A stretch of DNA of 57,693 nucleotides from JANOAR01 sp031411235 (GCA_031411235.1 JANOAR010000214.1:1-57693); one strand, 5' to 3'. Counted from the first letter of the stretch, positions 1 through 7,760 are shown. Made by a program: numbers and translations. The notes: a model not told the origin generated them from the letters alone.

Positions 1-88
1 CCTCAGCGATGGGCTTGCCCAAGGCAAGAAGGCCGAGGGCCTTCTCCTTGAAGTCGGGGGTGTAACGTTGATAAGTTTTCTGGCTCAT
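1..88 (-). CDS. IS3-family transposase OrfA, N-terminal fragment (runs off the window)
   Basis: Reading the minus strand from the ATG at 88-86 gives 29 residues starting MSQKTYQRYTPDFKEKAL. The pattern Y-TP-(D/E)-FK--A is typical of the N-terminal helix-turn-helix of IS3/IS911-type OrfA proteins, which bind the element's ends and supply the first part of the OrfAB transposase through a frameshift. Only the first turn of the HTH is inside the window, so the family call rests on a short motif. It is divergent from the TPR-like fragment that follows and seems to have cut into that gene. Confidence 0.6.
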   Translation of the reverse strand, partial: MSQKTYQRYTPDFKEKALGLLALGKPIAE

Positions 89-123
89 GGGTGTCTATGT
101 CTTGTTGGATTGCCCTTGGTCCA
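1..123 (-). mobile_element. Left end of an IS3-family-like insertion sequence (partial)
   Basis: The minus strand reads into the window edge with the start of a transposase OrfA. Upstream of its ATG, the minus strand reads TGGACCAAGGGCAATCC from position 123. It begins with TG, as IS3-family terminal repeats usually do, so the element may end near 123. The other end lies outside the window, so neither the inverted repeat pair nor a target duplication can be confirmed. The boundary is an inference. Confidence 0.45.
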
Positions 124-484
124 GAAATCTAGCGCACCTCAAGTTGCGTTTGATTCAATCTCCCCTTCTGTTGCTCTGGGTGAAACAGAGAGCCCAGACA
201 CATTCGAAGCGATTCGTGAAGTTGGCGCCTTTTTGAAACGAGCAGATCGAATTCAGGCTGCGTCAAAGCTACTTCAAAATTGGGTCGAGATTACGCCGAA
301 CCATGCCTTTCGCTACAATCTCGCTTGTTACGAAGCCTTGCTGGGAAATTTTGACCATGCTCGGAGTCTCCTCGCCGCTGAGTTCGCTCAAGATCCTTCG
401 ATGCTGGAAATGGCACTTGTCGACGACGATTTATCTGAGCTGCACTGCGAACTTCAGATGCTTGCGCCAGCATCAGGGATTTGA
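68..484 (+). CDS. TPR-like protein fragment, 5' end probably replaced by the IS
   Basis: The open frame can be read from a TTG at 68, but its first ~18 codons lie inside the putative IS end. After the IS boundary there is no in-frame ATG or GTG, and the only TTG comes far downstream. The remaining ~120 residues are helical and resemble tetratricopeptide repeats, for example around NHAFRYNLACYEALLGNFDHA, where an A-x-G-x-x-x-x-A pattern is visible. TPR proteins serve as protein-interaction scaffolds. The simplest reading is a gene truncated at its 5' end by insertion and probably not expressed in its original form. Alternatively the IS supplies an outward start. The original function cannot be told. 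Confidence 0.5.
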   Translation: MISFLAHGCLCLVGLPLVQKSSAPQVAFDSISPSVALGETESPDTFEAIREVGAFLKRADRIQAASKLLQNWVEITPNHAFRYNLACYEALLGNFDHARSLLAAEFAQDPSMLEMALVDDDLSELHCELQMLAPASGI

Positions 485-540
485 GTCGACGGACTAAACA
501 ACCCAGAATATTTTTTTAATTTTGAATAAATAATCCCAGT

Positions 541-903
541 ATGAATACACCTATCTCAGACAGGCACCCTGATGCCCACAATAAGCACGTAGAGCAGACC
601 ATTGATTCGGTAAATATCGCCTTACCAAAACTCCAGCAGATGTATGATCAGATCATCTTGATTGCATTTCACCCCAATGCGCCGGGAAAGGCGGACGTCT
701 GCACTGTTGCGGTCGAACCAAACTCCAGTTTTTCAGGATTTAATACCAAGGTGCGTCGTCTCAACGTCCTTGACTGGGACGAAGTTTACCCTGAATCCGA
801 TTTTGCTTCCTTGTATCAAGGCGTTACTAGGAACGGCTTCCGATTCAGGTTCTACACATTCGACGAGTTGGATAGAATCCCTTTCGATGGCTTCACGAAC
901 TGA
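541..903 (+). CDS. Hypothetical protein, first gene of the kinase/vWA cassette
   Basis: A 120-residue protein with no signal peptide or membrane segment and no domain I recognise. It looks like a small globular alpha/beta protein: an N-terminal helix around residues 15-40 (VEQTIDSVNIALPKLQQMYD) is followed by strands (IILIAFHP) and a C-terminal FRFRFYTFDELDRIPF segment. It starts at ATG 541, after an AT-rich spacer, and ends 25 bp before the zinc-ribbon protein. Same strand and tight spacing suggest it belongs to the signalling cassette that runs to 5553. No Shine-Dalgarno sequence is evident. Confidence 0.65.
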   Translation: MNTPISDRHPDAHNKHVEQTIDSVNIALPKLQQMYDQIILIAFHPNAPGKADVCTVAVEPNSSFSGFNTKVRRLNVLDWDEVYPESDFASLYQGVTRNGFRFRFYTFDELDRIPFDGFTN

Positions 904-928
904 ACGATGAGATTGATAACCAAACCAC

Positions 929-1840
929 ATGCCAACCACAGAGAAATCACATCACGCCACCGAGCCCTTTGAATGCCACCTCTGCGGCTGGCGCGCGGAC
1001 ACAACTCCGCCCATTTGCGGACAATGCGGCTGTGCGACGACCGAGGAAGAACCCGATGATGCCTCTGAGGACAGCGAGGCAGTGGTAGAGGACTGTGATT
1101 TGGAGACCTCCACCGATGAGATGGATGACGACGGGATGCCGGAGAGCCTGCTGGAGGCAATCCGCGATCAGGCTTTCCTGAACTACCCCATCGACGATGA
1201 GGCCAGAGAGGAAGCTATTGAAGAGCAAAAGGAAGCCTTCGAGAAATATGAAGCGCTGATTGCCAACTCTCCAAAACGACTGCCTGACAACATCCGGCAA
1301 GACATCATGGCTTCTTTGGAGCGTAGCCACCCCTTCGATTTTTCCGAGCGGGTTCACCATTGGACGCGGCAGGTGGAGGGCTATCTGAAGTGGCAGCACC
1401 TCACAGGAGCATACCGCCCCAAGCAAGTGCCTGCTGCCGTGATCGAGAGCATAGCAGCGGAATCAGTGCGCGACTCCCCTGGGGACTATGAGTGGCAGGG
1501 CAACAATGCGGCTAGCCTTATTGAATCTTACCTCTTGCTTTCAAAAACCGAAAAAACTGCGTGTGAGCAAGGGGTGGATGTGAATGTCATTCGATTCATC
1601 CGTGCGCGTGCTGAACGGCACGAACCTTTTGATTTCACAAAACAGCATAGTGAGGTGGAGGAGCAGGTGAACGCTGTCATTAAGATTCAGGCCATCTTCG
1701 AGCTTGCTGCCACGCATGGAACAAGCTCTGACGAGGTCCGGCGGTTGCATCTTAGTGCTGAGGAGAAGCACTCTGGCGATTATCCGGCTCAGCTTGTGTT
1801 TCTGATAGAGCAGCTAGACTCCATCACTGAGGTATCTTAA
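929..1840 (+). CDS. Zinc-ribbon protein with five ~49-residue tandem repeats, function unknown
   Basis: A 303-residue protein. Residues 16-35 form a zinc ribbon (C16-x2-C19, C30-x2-C33, with C35 adjacent). Residues 40-68 are an acidic linker. The rest divides into five units of about 49 residues, starting near 69, 117, 166, 215 and 264. Each has a helix with an I/L-x-x-I core, then a P-x-D-F/Y-like turn (P87-D89, P135-D137, P184-D186, P233-D235, G283-D284), then a second helix. The spacing is almost constant. I do not recognise the repeat as a named family. A zinc ribbon followed by helical repeats suggests a scaffold or adaptor for the neighbouring vWA protein, kinase and phosphatase, but this is inference from position only. 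Confidence 0.75.
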   Translation: MPTTEKSHHATEPFECHLCGWRADTTPPICGQCGCATTEEEPDDASEDSEAVVEDCDLETSTDEMDDDGMPESLLEAIRDQAFLNYPIDDEAREEAIEEQKEAFEKYEALIANSPKRLPDNIRQDIMASLERSHPFDFSERVHHWTRQVEGYLKWQHLTGAYRPKQVPAAVIESIAAESVRDSPGDYEWQGNNAASLIESYLLLSKTEKTACEQGVDVNVIRFIRARAERHEPFDFTKQHSEVEEQVNAVIKIQAIFELAATHGTSSDEVRRLHLSAEEKHSGDYPAQLVFLIEQLDSITEVS

Positions 1841-1897
1841 GATCATCCAGCATTTCGAGTCACCAAGTTCAATCCAGCAACTTACCCATCAATATCC

Positions 1898-2623
1898 ATG
1901 AATAACAGTTCATCCTCCAAAGGCGTCGTCGATCTAGTCTTCTTGCTCGATGTCTCGGGCTCCATGCAAGAGTGCATCGACGCGGTAAAAGGCAGCATCG
2001 GCTCATTCATCAATACCCTGTCAGGGACGAACGCGAACAATGAGGTGCCGGTCAAAGACTGGCGCATCAAGATTTGTGGCTACCGCGACCATGATGACGA
2101 TCCGAGTGACTGGTTTGTGGACCACCCCTTTGTTCGCGATGTCACAACACTCCAGGCCCAACTGGATGCCCCAACAATGCAAGCGACTGGAGGTGGCGAT
2201 GAACCTGAGTCCTTGCTGGATGCCCTTTACAAGCTCGCCAAGATGGAGCAGGCAGGATTACAAGAACCAGAGTTGGCAGAAAAATGGCGTCCGCGTGGAG
2301 CCGCCACTCGGGTGGTTGTGTTCTTCACCGATGCCACCTACAAGACGCCCATGTCGATCCCGGAAGCAACAGGTGGTGCGGTGCAAGACGTGATCGCCGC
2401 CGTCATGGGCAGCCGCCTCATCCTGTGCGGGTTCGCCCCCGAAACCGAGGGCTACATGGAACTAGCGGCGGCGGATCGGACTGAGATGAATTTCATCTCA
2501 CGCGAGGGTGAGAACCCAGTGGAAGCCCTGAAGCGTTTAAGCGGCGATGCGGGAGGGTTCGCGAAACTGATGCAGCAACTTGCCAAAACGGTAAGCAAAT
2601 CAGCTGCCGTGGAAGCTTGCTGA
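1898..2623 (+). CDS. von Willebrand factor type A (vWA) domain protein
   Basis: A 241-residue single-domain vWA protein without signal peptide, so probably cytoplasmic. The metal-ion-dependent adhesion site (MIDAS) is intact: D18-x-S20-x-S22 in FLLDVSGSMQ, a T-GGGDEPES segment around residue 100 supplying the Thr/Asp ligands, and a later FFTDATY strand end. vWA domains of this kind mediate metal-dependent protein-protein contacts. In bacterial TerY-type systems a vWA protein is encoded beside a kinase and a phosphatase. Here it sits 24 bp upstream of a Ser/Thr kinase and four genes before a phosphatase, which supports a role as partner or substrate of those enzymes. The TGGGD-E motif is also seen in eukaryote-like vWA proteins. 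Confidence 0.9.
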   Translation: MNNSSSSKGVVDLVFLLDVSGSMQECIDAVKGSIGSFINTLSGTNANNEVPVKDWRIKICGYRDHDDDPSDWFVDHPFVRDVTTLQAQLDAPTMQATGGGDEPESLLDALYKLAKMEQAGLQEPELAEKWRPRGAATRVVVFFTDATYKTPMSIPEATGGAVQDVIAAVMGSRLILCGFAPETEGYMELAAADRTEMNFISREGENPVEALKRLSGDAGGFAKLMQQLAKTVSKSAAVEAC

Positions 2624-2647
2624 GTTCAATCTTACCTCACCATCATC

Positions 2648-3979
2648 ATGGCAGGAGAACATGTCAGCGGAGTTCGATTTCGTGAAGGTGATCGTATCAA
2701 TGGTTACGAAGTTCTCAAGACCTTCGATCCTGGTGCCTTTGCCTTCGCAGCCAAGGCGAAATCAAGAGACGGTCGTACGGTATTTTTCAAAAAATACAAG
2801 CGGCCCGGAGCTGCGTCAGCCTGGTATGAAGGCTTCGTGGCCTATCAGCAGGAACTGAAGCGGCGCATCCAGGCGGATGGGGCAGCGAAGAGCCTATGTT
2901 ATGAGTTCATCGAGTTTTTCGAGATGGAAAAGCCTGGGGGAGCGGTTCCCCTGAGGGCTTTTTATCAGGTGTTTGAGTGGGTGGACGGAGGCACCGATCT
3001 CAGGGGTGTTCTGGACAAACTGAAGACCAACCCAAAGGCGTTCGACTGGAAGCAGCGAGTGATTTTCGCCAAAGTCATGATGGCAGGGATCAACGCCATT
3101 CACAAAGCCGACATCGTTCACACAGACCTCAAACCAGAGAATTTTTATCTGATTCCAGAGCCTGCCATCGCTGCCAAATACAAGCTGAGGGTCATTGATC
3201 TGGACTTCTCACTGCTCGCTGGCAAGCAAGCCCCATGGCACGGGCATGAAGGCTATGTGGGCACGCCTGGCTACATGTCGCCTGAGCACTCGCCCGAACA
3301 GGTTCCGGGCAAGCACTCCGATGTCTTCACCTGCTCATTGATTCTTGGTGAACTGCTGGGTGGGGCGCATCCATCCTCGGAGAATATGGATGACTATGAT
3401 GATCGGGCTCGCTCTGGCAGACTGCGTGCCGTGAAGGTGATTGAAGCCATTCCAGAGATTGCGGATATGACGTTTCTTGAGCATGTCATCAACAGCGGCC
3501 TGAATCCCGATTTCAAGCGGAGGCCCACCGCCGAGCAACTGCTCATGGCCTTGAATGGCCGCCTGGCTGAATTTGATGGGCGGAGGCCCGCTTCCCTTGT
3601 TGCCAGTTCAGCACCTGCACCAGCTTTCATATCTGCGGCTCCAAAGGCTGAGCCCACGCCAAGCCGCACGCCATCGTCAGCACCTCTGGTCATTTCAGGC
3701 GATGGAGGTCAAACCGTCCCAGTCAGCATTAGCACCACCCTGGGGCGTTCGCACTTCAAGGCTTGGGGGACGGACTTCGAGCGGTTCATGTCTGCGGAGC
3801 AATTCCTGCTGACCCGGCAACCGGCAGGAGGATGGACAATCGAACACTGCTCCTCGGCTCAGAACGCCACCACCGTTGATGGGGTGACTCTGGCCGGGAG
3901 AATGCAAGTCAGGCACGGAATGGTGGTAGCGCTGGGCATGTCCAGCAGGTGCCCGGTGACCCTGAACTTATCCGCATGA
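2648..3979 (+). CDS. Serine/threonine protein kinase with C-terminal FHA-like domain
   Basis: 443 residues. The kinase domain spans about residues 15-315: a modified glycine loop near 26-32 (FDPGAFA), the ATP-anchoring Lys near K48/K49, catalytic loop HTDLKPEN (D160, N165), metal-binding segment DLDFS (D186), and the activation-segment end GTPGYMSPEH at 205-214. A Pro/Ala-rich linker near 315-350 leads to a degenerate FHA-like domain with GRSHF, SAEQF and GGW motifs. HTD replaces the usual HRD, so it is a non-RD kinase and may not need activation-loop phosphorylation. There is no membrane segment, unlike PknB-type sensor kinases. It lies between the vWA gene and a stand-alone FHA-like gene, and a phosphatase follows, giving a complete phosphorylation switch. 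Confidence 0.92.
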   Translation: MAGEHVSGVRFREGDRINGYEVLKTFDPGAFAFAAKAKSRDGRTVFFKKYKRPGAASAWYEGFVAYQQELKRRIQADGAAKSLCYEFIEFFEMEKPGGAVPLRAFYQVFEWVDGGTDLRGVLDKLKTNPKAFDWKQRVIFAKVMMAGINAIHKADIVHTDLKPENFYLIPEPAIAAKYKLRVIDLDFSLLAGKQAPWHGHEGYVGTPGYMSPEHSPEQVPGKHSDVFTCSLILGELLGGAHPSSENMDDYDDRARSGRLRAVKVIEAIPEIADMTFLEHVINSGLNPDFKRRPTAEQLLMALNGRLAEFDGRRPASLVASSAPAPAFISAAPKAEPTPSRTPSSAPLVISGDGGQTVPVSISTTLGRSHFKAWGTDFERFMSAEQFLLTRQPAGGWTIEHCSSAQNATTVDGVTLAGRMQVRHGMVVALGMSSRCPVTLNLSA

Positions 3980-4031
3980 GCTATCTCCCACTCAGCACAC
4001 GTCGGGAACACCTCATTCACTGAATCAACCT

Positions 4032-4442
4032 ATGCCCTGGAAATGCCCTCAATGCGGTGTGGACAACATCGCCGACGGTCAGTCTTCCCACCTTATCGAA
4101 GCGGGTGGCTGCGGCTACGTTCGCTTCCCTACTGGAGTAGTCATCAGATCGGATGCCACTGGCAAGGACATGACCGTTCGAGTTAACGGCAGCTTCGGCA
4201 GCAGCTCGCTGAACTTGCTTGGCGATCCTGACATCAAGTTCGTTTCTACTGAGCAGTTTGCGGTTGAGAAAAGCATCGCAAAGGGTGGCTGGCTCATCAC
4301 CAGCGCCGTGAAGGCCCAGAATCCTCTCTTCCTCAACGGCCTGCCAATCAGTCCAGAGGGGGCGCTTCTAAAAGAGGGGGATAAACTCTCCATCAAGGAC
4401 AAGTGCTTTCGCCTCACCGTGCATCTGCTCCAAAGCCTCTAA
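4032..4442 (+). CDS. FHA-like domain protein with N-terminal zinc-ribbon-like motif
   Basis: 136 residues. The N-terminus has C5-x2-C8 and a third Cys at about 27 in a GGCGY context, resembling a small zinc ribbon. Residues ~35-130 look like a forkhead-associated (FHA) fold, which binds phosphothreonine peptides: STEQF, GGW-I and N-x-x-x-x-x-NG motifs occur in order. The same SxEQF...GGW...N pattern is at the C-terminus of the upstream kinase, so the two domains are probably paralogous. The GR motif that carries the phosphate-binding Arg is not evident here (it reads S-F-G-S-S-S). It may therefore bind differently. It is 11 bp from the phosphatase gene, consistent with co-expression. Confidence 0.75.
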   Translation: MPWKCPQCGVDNIADGQSSHLIEAGGCGYVRFPTGVVIRSDATGKDMTVRVNGSFGSSSLNLLGDPDIKFVSTEQFAVEKSIAKGGWLITSAVKAQNPLFLNGLPISPEGALLKEGDKLSIKDKCFRLTVHLLQSL

Positions 4443-4452
4443 CTCTCTCACG

Positions 4453-5553
4453 ATGGAAACTCCCTTATCCGCACCGTGCCCACCGGTTGACACAGCACCC
4501 ACGCATCCTCCTGACCTTGCTACCGCGCCAACGAAGTCCGTCCGGGCTGATGCGGAGTTGCGACGTATCCAGGCCGTATTGCCCCATATTCTTGAACGAG
4601 CAGCCGCAAGCGTGGCCAGCGGCGAGCTTCCCCTGATCGGCTGGGGTCTTTCAAAGCCACGGGTGCAGAAGCTTCCCAGCAGTGACCAATGGTTCTTTGT
4701 GGGGGATATTCATGGGGATTTCCTGGCGTGGCACCGGCTGCTTGCGCAAGTGCGTGAGCATAATGGCTTTCGATTGTGTTTTCTTGGAGACCTTGTGGAT
4801 CGTGGTCCTTTCAGTCTGGAGTGTTTCGCCGCCCTGCTCGAAGCCAGCATGAACTATCCAGGACAAATCCTGTGGATACTCGGGAATCACGACGAGGCTT
4901 TGGGCTGGAATGCCAAGGAAGAACAGTTTTTCAGCAAGGTGGAGCCATCTGAGTTCACTGATTTCCTCAATGAGCCGCTAGAAGGCCTGGAGACGAAGCA
5001 GCAGTTGGTGAAGTGGGGGCACTTGTTCATTGATGTCGCAAGCCGTCTGCCCCGAGCGACTCTTTTTGAAGATGGTCTTCTCGCCACCCACGGTGGCGTG
5101 CCGTTGGCAGACCAATGGGATAATCTCAAGACCTTGGAAGCATTTCATCACCCCAGGTGTCTCGGAGATTTCACCTGGACGCGCGCGACGGAGGTTCCCA
5201 AGAAGCTGGGTTGGAAATTCGACCCGGTTCGCCGTGCAACCTCGTCTTCATTTGAATACGGCTACAAAGATCTTGAAGGCTTCACACAAGCATCTGCTGC
5301 GGTGCTGCCAGTGAAGCGTGTGATTCGAGGTCATGACCACGTTGAGAGCGGCCAAAACTGTCCGCCCTGCTACAAGGCCGCGCCATTGCTGACCATTAAC
5401 GGTTTCGGGTTCAATTACCTCAGCGACTCTGTGCATCAGTATCGTTCGTCTCTTCTCCTTGGTGTGGGGCAAGCGGATAACCTGCCTGTGGTTGAAGAAG
5501 TCATACTCGACCACGACGAGTATCTGGAGATCTACCCTGCCAAACCGGCTTAA
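4453..5553 (+). CDS. Metallophosphoesterase, PPP-type Ser/Thr phosphatase
   Basis: 366 residues with the calcineurin-like signature in order: GDIHGD (D85, H87), GDLVDRG (D113), GNHD (N145, H146), then a LATHGG His and a final GHDH. This is the binuclear-metal core of PPP-family protein phosphatases (PP1/PP2A-like, as in bacterial PrpE or lambda phosphatase). A ~75-residue N-terminal extension rich in Pro and Ala precedes the catalytic domain. As last gene of the cassette it is the obvious eraser for marks placed by the kinase at 2648-3979. A different phosphatase class, PP2C, occurs in the known TerY-P triad, so this combination differs. A diadenosine tetraphosphatase activity cannot be excluded from sequence alone. 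Confidence 0.88.
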   Translation: METPLSAPCPPVDTAPTHPPDLATAPTKSVRADAELRRIQAVLPHILERAAASVASGELPLIGWGLSKPRVQKLPSSDQWFFVGDIHGDFLAWHRLLAQVREHNGFRLCFLGDLVDRGPFSLECFAALLEASMNYPGQILWILGNHDEALGWNAKEEQFFSKVEPSEFTDFLNEPLEGLETKQQLVKWGHLFIDVASRLPRATLFEDGLLATHGGVPLADQWDNLKTLEAFHHPRCLGDFTWTRATEVPKKLGWKFDPVRRATSSSFEYGYKDLEGFTQASAAVLPVKRVIRGHDHVESGQNCPPCYKAAPLLTINGFGFNYLSDSVHQYRSSLLLGVGQADNLPVVEEVILDHDEYLEIYPAKPA

Positions 5554-5684
5554 GGTCCAGAATCGCCCGCGCTCGATGCCGAACATAAGCAGCCCGAGGG
5601 CAGTACTATTGAGTTATGAAGCCCCTAACAGTTGAAATTGTTCTGCTCATTGTTTTATGACGATCTGCTGGGCGGTGTTTGGGA

Positions 5685-6575
5685 TCAAGGAGCCAGTTTC
5701 ACCACCTTCAGCGCTAGGAAGACGGGGAACTCCTCGGCGGCGCGATGTTCGCCTCGGCTGCGTGGGCCTGGTTGGGAGCGGCGATGGCTGAACAATTCCT
5801 CGCTGGCTGTCACGGCTAAGTTGGCTTTTCCGAGGGCATTCAAATAGGTCGCTAGGGGGCGATGGTGGAACCAGGTCTGCTCGGTGGTGGCTCGTCCGGG
5901 ATGGGTGGCGATGGGGATGCTGAGGGGCTGGCCGTAGCGGTCGAGGCGGCGGTACTGCACTTTTTTTTCGGCATCCCAGCCCCAGGAGGATTGGCGAGGA
6001 ATGCGGAAGCAGGGGTGCATAAAGATGAGCACGGCGCGACCGCCGGGTTTGAGGGATTTGCCGAGGTTGACGAAGACTTTGTCCATCGCTTCGACGTCAT
6101 GCACGGCCATGAGGCAGGCGGCGGCGTCGAAGGTTCCATCGGCCCAAGGGGCGGCGTCTGCGGCGGCGTCTGCGATGAGGAATTTGGCTCGCGCGTTGCG
6201 GCTACGATCCCGCGCAGCGGCGATGAGTTTGGGGCTGGCATCCACGCCGACGACTTCGGCGACTTGGGTCTCTAGCAGCAGGCGGACGAGCACGCCTTGG
6301 CCGCAGCAGAGGTCGAGGATTCGTTCTTTGGGGCGGGCATCGAGTAGCTTGAGTGCGGAGGGCAGGATGACGTGTTTGTGGTAGTCGCTGCCTTCGTCGC
6401 CGACGAGTTTGTCATACCAGTTTGCGACTTGATCCCAGCCTTTGTCTTGGCGTGGGGACTGGGGGCCATCGCCGCGTGGGGCTCCCTCGTCGCCGGTGCG
6501 TGGCGGGTACTTGGGAGGCCGAGGTTTGGCGTGGGAAAATCGACCGTGAGCAGGCTTGCGAGGGGGGTAGGACAC
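5685..6575 (-). CDS. Class I SAM-dependent methyltransferase
   Basis: The core domain shows motif I as ILDLCCGQGVL, an acidic residue in VVGVDASPKLI, DAAADAAPWADGTFD, and the post-I region LKPGGRAVLIFMHPCFR, all typical of the UbiE/Methyltransf_11 group. The substrate is unknown. The frame is open back to 6848, but those upstream codons cover an intergenic repeat array. I therefore chose the GTG at 6575, giving ~296 residues beginning VSYPPRKPAHGRF; a TTG at 6638 is also possible. The first ~50 residues are basic and Pro-rich, with no clear domain. It is divergent from the site-2 protease gene across a 309-bp spacer that carries inverted 7-bp repeat arrays. Confidence 0.8.
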   Translation of the reverse strand: MSYPPRKPAHGRFSHAKPRPPKYPPRTGDEGAPRGDGPQSPRQDKGWDQVANWYDKLVGDEGSDYHKHVILPSALKLLDARPKERILDLCCGQGVLVRLLLETQVAEVVGVDASPKLIAAARDRSRNARAKFLIADAAADAAPWADGTFDAAACLMAVHDVEAMDKVFVNLGKSLKPGGRAVLIFMHPCFRIPRQSSWGWDAEKKVQYRRLDRYGQPLSIPIATHPGRATTEQTWFHHRPLATYLNALGKANLAVTASEELFSHRRSQPGPRSRGEHRAAEEFPVFLALKVVKLAP

Positions 6576-6641
6576 GCGGCGATGGTAACGAGTGATGGCG
6601 GTGCTGACAACTTGTGGAAGCGCGTTTCGGCAATTCAAGCG

Positions 6642-6676
6642 GGGAAGGGACAAGGGGCAAGGTACAAGGGATAAGG
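6642..6676 (-). repeat. Heptad repeat array upstream of the methyltransferase gene
   Basis: Five contiguous 7-bp units read on the minus strand as CCTTATC, CCTTGTA, CCTTGCC, CCTTGTC, CCTTCCC. It is the inverted partner of the array at 6743-6777, and three units are identical in the two arrays. The two flank the centre of the 6576-6884 spacer between divergent genes. The pyrimidine-rich strand is the coding strand of the gene that follows. Apart from these arrays the spacer shows no gene I can support. Confidence 0.8.
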
Positions 6677-6742
6677 GGAGTGCCTTCGGGTGTGTTCTTC
6701 GTAGAGGGGCTGTGGTTTTGAATTCAAGCGCGAAGCCAATCC

Positions 6743-6777
6743 CCTTATCCCTTGTACCTTGCCCCTTATCCCTCCGA
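6743..6777 (+). repeat. Heptad repeat array upstream of the site-2 protease gene
   Basis: Five 7-bp units on the plus strand: CCTTATC, CCTTGTA, CCTTGCC, CCTTATC, CCTCCGA (the last is diverged). It lies about 107 bp before the protease ATG at 6885 and mirrors the array at 6642-6676. A third related array precedes mraY at 45937-45971. The two arms could also pair as a long stem in a transcript that crossed the spacer. Confidence 0.8.
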
Positions 6778-6884
6778 GTCAGCCGCGAGTGAACGCCAAA
6801 GTTTGGGCACCGAATCGCTCGCCCGCTGCGGCGCTGTGCGCTTGCCATTCGTTACTGAAGCAACACAGTGATTCACTTTTCCAC

Positions 6885-7760
6885 ATGGCTATTTCTTCCT
6901 TTCCCCCGCCGCCGCCGATGCCACCTGCGTGGTCGCCCCATCCCGAGGTGATACCGATGCCCCCGCCGCCGCCGAGCCAATGGCGCAAGGCGCTGGGTTC
7001 ACTGGGCATCGTGGGGGTGCTGCTGCTGAAGTTCGGCGCTAAGCTGAAGTTTATCATCATGCCGGTGCTGAAGTTTTTCCCGATGCTGCTGAAGAGCGGT
7101 GGCTCGATGTTTGTCTCGATCTGGGTTTACTCGATGTTCTGGGGCTGGAAGTACGCGGCGGGGTTTGTGCTGTTGATCATGGTTCACGAGCTAGGGCATG
7201 TGTATGCGGCGTGGCGCTGCGGGGTGAAGGCGACGGCCCCGATGTTTATCCCGTTTCTGGGGGCTTTCATCGCGTTGCAATCGGCGATGAAGGACGCGCT
7301 GGTGGAGGCGGAGATCGGTATTGCGGGGCCGGTGTGGGGCTCGGTAGCGTCGGCACTGTGCCACGCGGCTGGGCTCTATTTTGAAATGCCGCTGCTGCTG
7401 GCGCTGGCGTGGTCGGGCTACTGGCTGAATCTTTTTAACCTGACGCCGGTGGGCCAGTTGGATGGTGGCCATGTGATGCAGGCGCTATCGCCGTGGATGC
7501 AGTTGGTGGGTTTTCCCATCATGGTGGGCTTCGCGATTTATTACCCAAGCCTGATCATTATCATTCTGCTGGCCATGTCGCTGCCGCGACTGATCGCGCT
7601 CTTCCGTGGGCGCACGGAAGAGGAGCAGCAGTACTACACGGTGCCAGTCGCTGCACGCTTGAGGATGGGGCTGCTTTATTTTGGGCTGATTGCGGCGCTG
7701 GTCTTTGGGATGTACGAGGTGGACTTGCAGTTGGAGCCGCTGCGCCATGCGGGTCGGTGA
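6885..7760 (+). CDS. Site-2 protease family (M50) intramembrane metalloprotease
   Basis: 291 residues from the ATG at 6885; the longer frame from a TTG at 6759 would translate repeat DNA. A Pro-rich N-terminus (PPPPP runs, residues ~6-35) precedes several hydrophobic segments. The zinc site is intact: HELGH at 101-105 and the third ligand D193 in QLDGGH, the arrangement of S2P/SpoIVFB-type proteases, which cut membrane proteins within or near the bilayer. Substrates are not indicated; no anti-sigma or membrane-bound regulator is adjacent. It is close to the simple cytosol-facing S2P form without a PDZ domain, since the spacing between the two motifs (~90 residues) leaves no room for one. Confidence 0.88.
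   Translation: MAISSFPPPPPMPPAWSPHPEVIPMPPPPPSQWRKALGSLGIVGVLLLKFGAKLKFIIMPVLKFFPMLLKSGGSMFVSIWVYSMFWGWKYAAGFVLLIMVHELGHVYAAWRCGVKATAPMFIPFLGAFIALQSAMKDALVEAEIGIAGPVWGSVASALCHAAGLYFEMPLLLALAWSGYWLNLFNLTPVGQLDGGHVMQALSPWMQLVGFPIMVGFAIYYPSLIIIILLAMSLPRLIALFRGRTEEEQQYYTVPVAARLRMGLLYFGLIAALVFGMYEVDLQLEPLRHAGR

Noticed and set aside
5862..6275. Gly-rich plus-strand ORF opposite the methyltransferase gene
   Set aside because: It is the antisense of a clear conserved domain; similar long antisense frames occur over most GC-rich genes here.
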